Assembly: GCA_937950385.1 (NCBI GenBank)
Contig: CALFEA010000208.1
Coordinates: 1-5,716, forward strand
DNA: 5,716 bases
Direction: 5' to 3'
Origin: an uncultured Altererythrobacter sp.
GTDB taxonomy: Bacteria > Pseudomonadota > Alphaproteobacteria > Sphingomonadales > Sphingomonadaceae
Below the pieces are notes generated by a model. It saw only the letters and a list, made by a program, of their open reading frames with translations. It was not told the DNA's origin and did no database searches. Positions 1-5,716 of this stretch are shown here, one piece after another (the first letter of the stretch is position 1; every line of letters starts with the position of its first letter). Position numbers and translations under genes: made by a program.

Positions 1-1790
1 GCATCGGTATCGGCGGGGCGCAATTCAGCGAGCCGTGTTAGCGTGGCGCGTGCCAATTCAGGCGTGGCAAAAAACATATAGCCATCGCCGCCTTGAAAGC
101 TGACTTCTGGCTCTAGCGTGATGCCAGCGCGCACAAACCGCCGTTTTGCCCATGGGGATAGCGGCCAGCCAAGCCGGTCGGCAAAGCTATCCGGATGCGC
201 GCCGCGGCCCATGCTTTCGCCATGCGTGTTGAAGATCAATGCGGCAACATCAGTGACGCCGTTCTTTTCCATGGCTTGCGAAAGGCGCCCTTGGAGCCGT
301 TCAATCGCAAGGCTGGCTGGGATTTGCCCGACAAAACGGCCAGCGTCTGAAAAGCCGGTTTGGATCGCGACCCGCCCACGTTTGCGGACATAATCTTGAT
401 AGATCGGCTCTGCCAGCAGCGCATCAAGGAAGCGCCCGCCATGTTCCAGCGCGCTTTCGGTTTCAAACAGGGGCGAGACATCGACCTTGTCTTCAATGCC
501 AAACAATTTGGAGAAATACAGCGCGGCCAAAATGGTCGAAGGCTGCTCGCATTCGGCAATCAACATGCGGATCGGCGCGTCGGCATCCACATGTTCCAAG
601 ATTTGCGCCATGGCGAGAAATTGCCGGATTGCGGTTGAGCTTTCGATGGCAAGCGCGGCGAAATTGCTGCGCAGCGGCTGCACTTCGGAAAGGATTTGGC
701 GCAAGGTTGCCATTGCGCCTTTGCTGCCAAGGTCCAACGTATTGTCAGGATCGATCCGGCGGCGGATTGCATTGTGCAATTGGCTGGAATTGACGCGGAA
801 ATGGATCCAGCCCATGCCCAAACCATCGGCGCGCATGGCGCTGGCCAACGTTTTGAGCGCAATGGCTCTGGCTTGGTCTGATGATGCCGCTCCTGTTTCC
901 AAAGCTTCGATCAGCGGCGTGAGCGACAATAGCTTGGCCGGATTGTCTGCGGTTAGCCGATTGGCTGCATCTGACAATGCTTGAGGATTGCTAAGATCAG
1001 CGGAGAAATCAGCGGCGCGGTCTTTGGCGTATGCCAATGCCTCGCGCAAAGTACTGAGCAACGCGTGGCCGCCATCAATCGCTTCCAATTGCGCGGTATA
1101 ACGCCCCAATCGCTGCGCTTTTTCAGACAGACGAAAGCCGATGGAATCAAACCATTTGATGTCGGTGCGCCCGTCCATGTCATATCCGACCCAGCTGGCG
1201 AAACGAAATGGCAGGGGTTTAAGACCGTGCCATTGTTCAGGCCATTGGCCAGCGGCATGGCCCAGCAATTCGCTGACGATCGTGTCGCGCGCATCCTGCG
1301 CATTGGCCATGGCATCCATCGCGCGGCCATGTTCGTAAGCAAGCGTAACCGGCTCGCGTTCTGAGCCTGTCACGCACACTTCTGCGCCAATCTCGCCTGC
1401 CTGACTTGCGCCCTTTGCCACTGCTTCGGATTGGGCCGGGGTCAACAAAAACGTTGGGTGGGCGGTAAAGACCGTATGCAGCTGAGGGCGTTCCCATTGC
1501 GCTGCAAATGCATCATAGCTGGGCGTGTTCAAACTGCCGGCCAAGGCTGCGGAATTGCTGGCCGGATCAACCGGTTCAACTAGCCTGCGCAGCCGTTTGG
1601 AGCGGGCTTGCATGGAGGCGCATTCTAGCTCTGCAACCAGACCTTCCAAATCATCGAGACTAAGCTCACCGCCCTCTAGCCTGCGCGAAATATCGAGGCC
1701 CAATTGGAACACCGGATTGAACAGCGGCGTTGTCTGGGTTTGGCTGTGCAGTCCTTTCAGGCGCTCCATCAAATGGTTGATAGTCTTCAT
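1..1790 (-). CDS. Divergent phosphoenolpyruvate carboxylase family protein (3' end cut by window edge)
   Basis: An uninterrupted frame runs from ATG at 1790 to the left edge, giving 596 complete codons with no stop. Family membership rests on motifs in the order found in bacterial PEPC: VFTAHPT (residues 107-113, catalytic His111, like E. coli His138), RFASWVGYDMDG (196-207, like RFxSWMGGDRDG), LFETESAL (441-448, Glu443 like Glu506), TGFSDAG (478-484, Asp482 like Asp543) and ESMGRG (525-530, Arg529 like Arg587). Canonical PEPC carboxylates PEP with bicarbonate to give oxaloacetate in the cytoplasm. Several catalytic positions differ here (Lys546, His579, Arg581 and Arg396 equivalents), so activity is uncertain. 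E. coli PEPC is about 880 residues, so roughly 280 C-terminal residues should lie outside. The ATG overlaps the eda stop as ATGA. No clear Shine-Dalgarno sequence is seen, so translational coupling is likely. Met8 is a less likely alternative start. Family assignment is confident; the PEPC reaction is only tentative. Residue alignments to E. coli are by eye. Confidence 0.85.
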   Translation of the reverse strand, partial: MKTINHLMERLKGLHSQTQTTPLFNPVFQLGLDISRRLEGGELSLDDLEGLVAELECASMQARSKRLRRLVEPVDPASNSAALAGSLNTPSYDAFAAQWERPQLHTVFTAHPTFLLTPAQSEAVAKGASQAGEIGAEVCVTGSEREPVTLAYEHGRAMDAMANAQDARDTIVSELLGHAAGQWPEQWHGLKPLPFRFASWVGYDMDGRTDIKWFDSIGFRLSEKAQRLGRYTAQLEAIDGGHALLSTLREALAYAKDRAADFSADLSNPQALSDAANRLTADNPAKLLSLTPLIEALETGAASSDQARAIALKTLASAMRADGLGMGWIHFRVNSSQLHNAIRRRIDPDNTLDLGSKGAMATLRQILSEVQPLRSNFAALAIESSTAIRQFLAMAQILEHVDADAPIRMLIAECEQPSTILAALYFSKLFGIEDKVDVSPLFETESALEHGGRFLDALLAEPIYQDYVRKRGRVAIQTGFSDAGRFVGQIPASLAIERLQGRLSQAMEKNGVTDVAALIFNTHGESMGRGAHPDSFADRLGWPLSPWAKRRFVRAGITLEPEVSFQGGDGYMFFATPELARATLTRLAELRPADTD

Positions 1791-2398
1791 GATGTTAGCG
1801 CCGCCGCTTCGTTGGCCAAAGCGGTTACCATCACGGGATCAATCGCGCCGCGCGGGGCAACCCAGCTGCCGCCAACGCAAAGCACGGGATCAAATCCAAG
1901 CCAATCGGGCGCGTTCTGCAGATTGATACCGCCTGTGGGGCAGAATTTTGCACCGCCAAATGGGGCTGCGAGTGCTTTCAAAGCCGGAAGGCCGCCCGCC
2001 GCCATTGCGGGGAAGAATTTAAAATGGCTCAGCCCCAAATCCATGCCGCGCATAATATCACCTGCATTGGCTGTGCCAGGCAGAAACGCGGCATCATTGC
2101 TGATGCAAGCCTTTGCCAGCGGCTCTGTCAGCCCAGGCGATACGATAAACTCAGCGCCAGCCTTCAGGGCCGCATCCAATTCGCTTGGATTGGTTACCGT
2201 GCCAGCACCGACCACTGCGCCGGGCACCTGCTTCATCGCAGCGATTGCCTCTAGCGCGGCAGGGGTGCGCAATGTCACCTCGAGTGCAGTCAGGCCGCCT
2301 GCAACCAATGCCTGCGCCAAGGGCACAGCGTGCTCGACATCATCGACCACAATCACAGGGACGACAGGGGCCAGACGCATGATAGCTTCGATGTTCAT
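1787..2398 (-). CDS. eda: KDPG aldolase (2-dehydro-3-deoxy-phosphogluconate aldolase), Eda
   Basis: This 203-residue class I aldolase cleaves 2-keto-3-deoxy-6-phosphogluconate to pyruvate and glyceraldehyde 3-phosphate, the last ED step, in the cytoplasm. The length is close to that of E. coli Eda (213). Visible motifs are PVVPVIVV (11-18), EVTLRT with the catalytic Glu40 and Arg44, VGAGTV (63-68), ISPGLTEP-like VSPGLTEP (86-93), FKFFPA with the Schiff-base Lys127, the phosphate-binding FCPTGGI (152-158) and GGSW (176-179). The residue after FFPA is Met131, where E. coli has Glu; no catalytic role is known to me for it. The ATG at 2398 lies one base after the glk stop and has a good AAGGAA ribosome binding site. 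Its TGA overlaps the start of the downstream PEPC-family gene by 4 bases. Confidence 0.97.
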   Translation of the reverse strand: MNIEAIMRLAPVVPVIVVDDVEHAVPLAQALVAGGLTALEVTLRTPAALEAIAAMKQVPGAVVGAGTVTNPSELDAALKAGAEFIVSPGLTEPLAKACISNDAAFLPGTANAGDIMRGMDLGLSHFKFFPAMAAGGLPALKALAAPFGGAKFCPTGGINLQNAPDWLGFDPVLCVGGSWVAPRGAIDPVMVTALANEAAALTS

Positions 2399-2399
2399 T

Positions 2400-3398
2400 T
2401 TAGGATTCCTTAGAGCTGTATTCTTTTACAAAAGCAGCGGCTGCGCCGAGAAGGCCAGGCTGCGGGTGAGTGACAATTTTAACCGGGATGCTCGCCATTA
2501 ATTGCTGATAGCGGCCTTTAAAAGTGAAGCGCTGGGCAAAGCCCGATGTCTTCAATGTTTCGCGGATACGGTAGCCAAGCCCGCCAGCAATCACAACGCC
2601 GCCGAAGCCGCCATGCGCTAGCGCTAGATCACCTGCTACGCTGCCCAAAGCGAGGCAGAAGCGGTCAACTGCGGCGGCTGCAAGGCTGTCTTCGCCGCCA
2701 TTTTCTGGACCAGCTGTGCCCTTGGTCCAGATTGTAATGTCATCAACCTCTGCAACCGCGCGGCCCTCCATCGCGGCCAGCGTTTGGTAAATCTCCACGA
2801 TGCCGGGCCCTGATACGACCCGCTCAACTGAGACGCGGCTATGGGTTTTTCTTAGGCGGGCGAGGATCGCGTCTTCGATGGAATCGACGGGAGCGAAATG
2901 GATATGCCCGCCTTCTGTTGCATTGACTTGATATGATCCGTCTGCGCTGCGGTGGAAATGGGCCACGCCGAGGCCTGTGCCGGGGCCAATCACACTGATT
3001 GTGCCGGTTTTGGCAAGGGGTATGTCGGGGCCGGTTAGGTGGATGAAATGCTCATCGGAAAGCTGGGCTGCGGCATGGGCGACCGCTTCGAAATCATTGA
3101 CGATGACATTGCGCTGTGTGCCCATTTTGGCATTCACCAAGGCGGGCCTGATAGTCCAAGGATTATTGGTAAAGCGGATGACGTCCTCGGTGATCGGACC
3201 CGCAATAGCGAGCGCCGCATCGCTGGGCAGGCTGCCGCCTTTGCGTGATTTGTAATCTTCCCAAGCGGTCTGGAAACTGGCGTGATCATCTGTGTGCAAT
3301 GTGATCGGCTCATCCAGAGTGATCGTGCCGGTGTCATCCACTGTGGCAATCGCAAACCGTGCATGGGTTCCGCCGATATCAACCGCGACCAGCTCCAT
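2400..3398 (-). CDS. glk: Glucokinase (proteobacterial Glk family)
   Basis: This 332-residue cytoplasmic enzyme phosphorylates glucose with ATP to glucose 6-phosphate, feeding Zwf. It matches the E. coli Glk type (about 321 residues), not the ROK type, because the ROK zinc-binding CxCGxxGC motif is absent. Visible motifs are the phosphate-1 loop DIGGTHARFA (7-16), NNPW (78-81), VNDFEA with the probable catalytic base Asp102, GPGTGLG (138-144), the sugar-binding EGGH (Glu162, His165), SVERVVSGPG (190-199, Glu192), the adenosine-site stretch around GGVVIAGG (266-273) and QPGLLGAAAA near the C-terminus. The ATG at 3398 follows the edd TAA with no gap. A GGGG run 6 bases upstream, within the edd 3' end, may serve as ribosome binding site. 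Placement within the ED operon resembles the zwf-edd-glk arrangement known from Zymomonas mobilis. Confidence 0.96.
   Translation of the reverse strand: MELVAVDIGGTHARFAIATVDDTGTITLDEPITLHTDDHASFQTAWEDYKSRKGGSLPSDAALAIAGPITEDVIRFTNNPWTIRPALVNAKMGTQRNVIVNDFEAVAHAAAQLSDEHFIHLTGPDIPLAKTGTISVIGPGTGLGVAHFHRSADGSYQVNATEGGHIHFAPVDSIEDAILARLRKTHSRVSVERVVSGPGIVEIYQTLAAMEGRAVAEVDDITIWTKGTAGPENGGEDSLAAAAVDRFCLALGSVAGDLALAHGGFGGVVIAGGLGYRIRETLKTSGFAQRFTFKGRYQQLMASIPVKIVTHPQPGLLGAAAAFVKEYSSKES
2406..2411 (-). promoter_or_regulatory. Shine-Dalgarno site of eda, inside the end of glk
   Basis: AAGGAA reads on the minus strand 7 bases before the eda ATG. It lies within the codons for Lys-Glu near the glk C-terminus. 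It is the clearest ribosome binding site in the window and fixes the eda start. It suggests that eda can be loaded by ribosomes independently, unlike the PEPC-family gene and edd, whose sites are weak. Confidence 0.7.
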
Positions 3399-5207
3399 TT
3401 AGAGCCCCGCCGCGCTGAGCATGGCTGATCCGCCTTGTTCCGCTCCATCCGCACCTGTGCGCAGCATAGCGAACATCTCGCGCCCTACGCCAACCTCGGC
3501 AGCAGGGTCGGGCGCGGGCGTGCGCGCGGATAAATCGGCTGTGGTGGAAAGCGCGCCAGTCGCTGCGCAAACCCGGACAATATCGCCATCTTGCAGCAGC
3601 GAAAGCGGGCCGCCGCCCAGTGCTTCGGGCGTGATGTGAATGGCGGCAGGAACCTTGCCCGATGCCCCGGACATGCGTCCATCTGTGACCAAGGCAACGC
3701 GGTAGCCGCGCTCTTGCAATACGGCGAGCGGCGGGGTCAATGCGTGCAATTCCGGCATGCCATTGGCACGCGGACCTTGGAAGCGAACGACAACCACACA
3801 GTCGCGTTCAAGCTCTCCGTCTTTAAACGCCTGCGTAACCGCCGCCTGCGTTTGGAACACGCGGCACGGCGCCTCAACGGTGTAGCGATCTTCGGACACA
3901 GCAGAGCTCTTAAAGCACGCGCGGCCCAGATTGCCAGTCAGAAGCTTCATACCGCCATCATCTTGGAACGGCTGAGATGCGGGGCGCAGCATTGTGTCAT
4001 CGCCCGAAGCGCCCACTTCGCGCCATGTCAGTTGCTCAGCCTCATCAAGCGCGGGTTCTTTGGCATATTCGGATAAATCGCTGGTACCAACGGTCACAAT
4101 ATCGCGGTGGGCTAGGCCTGCTTCCAGCAATTCGCCAATGACATAGCCCATGCCGCCTGCTGCGTGGAAATGGTTCACATCGCCTGATCCATTGGGATAG
4201 ACGCGGGCGAGTAGCGGCACTGCGCTGGAAAGCTCGCTCAGATCATCCCAATCGAAAATCACGCCCGCAGCGCGCGCCATTGCTGGGATATGGATCGCGT
4301 GATTGGTGGACCCGCCGGTGGCAAGCAAGCCGATGGCGGCATTGATAATCGCTTTTTCATCAACGCATTGCGCAAGGCTGCGCTCTTGGGTTCCCGACAA
4401 TTCGGCCAAGCGGTGAACCGCGCACCGGTCTAGCTCTTGGCGCAATTTCGTACCTGGCTGGATAAAGGCGCTGCCCGGAATATGCAGACCCATCATCTCC
4501 ATCATCATCTGATTGGAATTGGCCGTGCCGAAAAATGTGCAAGTGCCCGGCGAATGATAAGAACCAAGCTCGCTTTCGAGCAGAGCCGCGCGGTCAACCT
4601 TGCCTTGCGCATATAGCTGGCGGGTTTCCTGCTTTTGCGCATTGGGAATACCCGATGGCATGGGTCCAGACGGCATGAAGATCGCGGGCAAATGGCCAAA
4701 GCGTAATGCGCCCATCAGCAAGCCCGGCACGATCTTGTCGCAAATGCCAAGGCATGCAACCGCGTCATACATTTGATGCGACAGCGCAACGCCGGTGGAC
4801 ATGGCAATCACATCGCGGCTGAACAATGACAATTCCATGCCATCCTCGCCCTGCGTAACACCGTCACACATAGCTGGGGTTCCGCCAGCAACTTGGGCGG
4901 TCGCGGCTTGTTCGCGTGCGTAGACCTTCATCCTTTCGGGATAGCGGCCATAAGGCTGATGCGCAGACAGCATATCATTATAGCTGGTGACGATGCCAAT
5001 GTTTGGCCCGCGTCCAGCTTTCATCGCGGCCTGATCTTCGGTTGCGCCGGCATAGGCATGGGCAAGGTTGGAGCAGGACACGCTGGATTTCTCCGGCGCG
5101 CGATCCGCTTCACGCTTCATCAGTTCAAGATAGCGTCCTCGGGGCCCGCGCGACTTTTCGATCACACGCTCGGTCACTTTGCGGATAGTGGGATGAAGAT
5201 TACTCAT
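3399..5207 (-). CDS. edd: 6-phosphogluconate dehydratase, Edd
   Basis: This 602-residue IlvD/Edd-family iron-sulfur dehydratase converts 6-phosphogluconate to 2-keto-3-deoxy-6-phosphogluconate, the committed ED step. The length matches E. coli Edd (603). The start SNLHPTIRKVTERV is typical of the family. Further motifs are IGIVTSYNDMLSAHQPY (70-86), PAMCDGVTQGEDGMELSLFSRD (Cys114), the cluster-binding CLGICDK (Cys152, Cys156), IFMPSGPM (177-183), SPGTCTFFGTANSNQM (Cys223) and, near the C-terminus, VALVTDGRMSGASGKVPAAIH. These last motifs and the HFHAAGG stretch distinguish Edd from dihydroxyacid dehydratase IlvD. The ATG at 5207 lies inside the zwf end, an 8-base overlap (ATGAGTAA). The nearest purine-rich site, GGAG, is 12 bases upstream, rather far, so coupling to zwf translation is likely. 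The TAA stop touches the glk ATG. Confidence 0.98.
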   Translation of the reverse strand: MSNLHPTIRKVTERVIEKSRGPRGRYLELMKREADRAPEKSSVSCSNLAHAYAGATEDQAAMKAGRGPNIGIVTSYNDMLSAHQPYGRYPERMKVYAREQAATAQVAGGTPAMCDGVTQGEDGMELSLFSRDVIAMSTGVALSHQMYDAVACLGICDKIVPGLLMGALRFGHLPAIFMPSGPMPSGIPNAQKQETRQLYAQGKVDRAALLESELGSYHSPGTCTFFGTANSNQMMMEMMGLHIPGSAFIQPGTKLRQELDRCAVHRLAELSGTQERSLAQCVDEKAIINAAIGLLATGGSTNHAIHIPAMARAAGVIFDWDDLSELSSAVPLLARVYPNGSGDVNHFHAAGGMGYVIGELLEAGLAHRDIVTVGTSDLSEYAKEPALDEAEQLTWREVGASGDDTMLRPASQPFQDDGGMKLLTGNLGRACFKSSAVSEDRYTVEAPCRVFQTQAAVTQAFKDGELERDCVVVVRFQGPRANGMPELHALTPPLAVLQERGYRVALVTDGRMSGASGKVPAAIHITPEALGGGPLSLLQDGDIVRVCAATGALSTTADLSARTPAPDPAAEVGVGREMFAMLRTGADGAEQGGSAMLSAAGL

Positions 5208-5716
5208 CGTGCCAGCTCACTCCATCACGTTCAGCCAAGGCAATGGCGGCATTGGGCCCCCATGTTCCGGCTGCATAAGGCTTGGGCATCACGCCCTCTT
5301 CTTCCCAAACGCTGCGGATCGCATCGACCCATTGCCACTGCGCCTCAACCTCGTCGCGGCGCACAAACAATGTTTGATCGCCTTTCATCAGATCGAGGAG
5401 CAGACGCTCGTAAGCGATCCGGCGATGCTGTCCGACAAAGGCATCGGGCATCGCAATATCAAGCGGGACAGAGCGCAGCCGAGTGCCGTCTTGATCAAGG
5501 CCAGGAACCTTGGCCATTAGCGACAGAGTGATATTCTCCTCTGGCTGAATGCCGATTAAAAGCTGGTTGGGTTGCATCAGTGAGCATGCGCCTGAACCGT
5601 CAAAGATCGAATGTGGTACGGGCCTGAATTGCACCAGAATTTCGGTTACGCGTTCGGGCAGGCGTTTGCCTGTGCGCAGATAAAAGGGCACGCCTTTCCA
5701 ACGCCAATTGTCGACA
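5200..5716 (-). CDS. zwf: Glucose-6-phosphate 1-dehydrogenase, C-terminal part (5' end cut by window edge)
   Basis: The last 171 residues of Zwf are present. The frame is open to the right edge and begins VDNWRWKGVPFYLRTGKRL, a hallmark of the C-terminal G6PD domain, with the conserved Lys of RTGKRL contributing to the substrate pocket. Further family motifs are YERLLLDLMKGDQTLF (visible residues 102-117), WQWVD (127-131) and the terminal YAAGTWGP (147-154). A GTG at 5691 inside this conserved stretch is not the true start. The missing N-terminal portion, about 310 residues in a protein usually near 485, would carry the NADP-binding Rossmann fold and the catalytic His. Zwf oxidises glucose 6-phosphate to 6-phosphogluconolactone with NAD(P)+. 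It is the most upstream gene visible, so the operon promoter and any regulator lie beyond the window. Its stop overlaps edd by 8 bases. Confidence 0.97.
   Translation of the reverse strand, partial: VDNWRWKGVPFYLRTGKRLPERVTEILVQFRPVPHSIFDGSGACSLMQPNQLLIGIQPEENITLSLMAKVPGLDQDGTRLRSVPLDIAMPDAFVGQHRRIAYERLLLDLMKGDQTLFVRRDEVEAQWQWVDAIRSVWEEEGVMPKPYAAGTWGPNAAIALAERDGVSWHDE

Noticed and set aside
236..1497. Several 86-129 codon frames on the minus strand that could be read as a broken or frameshifted gene
   Set aside because: They are in other frames from the continuous 596-codon PEPC-family frame, which carries all the family motifs without a stop. There is no frameshift.
2008..2010. Met131 of Eda in place of the Glu seen after FFPA in E. 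coli
   Set aside because: The catalytic Glu40, Arg44 and Lys127 and the phosphate-binding motif are intact. I know of no essential role for this position, so it is probably ordinary family variation.
1704..2501. A 265-codon open frame on the plus strand, opposite eda
   Set aside because: It is antisense to a well-supported eda and to the end of glk. Its product is low-complexity (rich in Ala, Ser, Pro) with no recognisable domain, as expected from the complement of GC-rich coding sequence.
4893..5531. A 212-codon open frame on the plus strand across the zwf-edd junction
   Set aside because: It runs opposite two conserved genes, has no family motif, and crosses their junction. It is best explained as an antisense shadow.
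5200..5691. A short zwf starting at GTG 5691
   Set aside because: The frame continues upstream to the window edge with the conserved VDNWRWKG stretch, so the gene is truncated by the window and does not start here.
1..5716. Terminators, tRNAs, CRISPR repeats, insertion sequences or attachment sites
   Set aside because: The window is almost entirely protein-coding, with one free base. I saw no direct repeat arrays, terminal inverted repeats or hairpin plus T-run signals outside coding needs.

Overview
The window is one tightly packed, minus-strand operon fragment for the Entner-Doudoroff (ED) pathway. Transcription runs from high to low coordinates. In transcription order it holds the 3' part of zwf (glucose-6-phosphate dehydrogenase, cut by the right edge), edd (6-phosphogluconate dehydratase), glk (glucokinase), eda (KDPG aldolase), and a long gene of the phosphoenolpyruvate carboxylase (PEPC) family that is cut by the left edge. 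The gene set, the order zwf-edd-glk-eda, the moderately high GC and the protein sequences suggest an alphaproteobacterium of the Sphingomonadales, perhaps Erythrobacteraceae. That placement is an inference without a database search.

Layout from right to left: zwf (5716-5200, partial) overlaps edd (5207-3399) by 8 bases. edd ends with TAA directly against the ATG of glk (3398-2400). glk is separated by a single base from eda (2398-1787). eda overlaps the PEPC-family gene (1790-1, partial) by 4 bases as ATGA. Only base 2399 lies outside a reading frame, so no stretch remains for RNA genes, internal terminators or mobile elements, and none was seen. The operon promoter must lie beyond the right edge and its end beyond the left edge.

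Together the first four genes phosphorylate glucose, oxidise glucose 6-phosphate, dehydrate 6-phosphogluconate and split KDPG into pyruvate and glyceraldehyde 3-phosphate. No 6-phosphogluconolactonase gene lies between zwf and edd, so it must be elsewhere or upstream. A PEPC at the end would link the pathway to oxaloacetate supply.

The item most worth attention is the terminal gene. Its fold-level motifs are clearly those of bacterial PEPC, and it keeps the catalytic histidine motif and the acidic metal ligands. Many otherwise near-invariant catalytic residues are replaced, including the K of the GYSD motif, the HGRGG loop and the Arg of LDIRQ. Both classical PEPC signatures fail. It may be a divergent PEPC or a repurposed paralogue coupled to the ED pathway.
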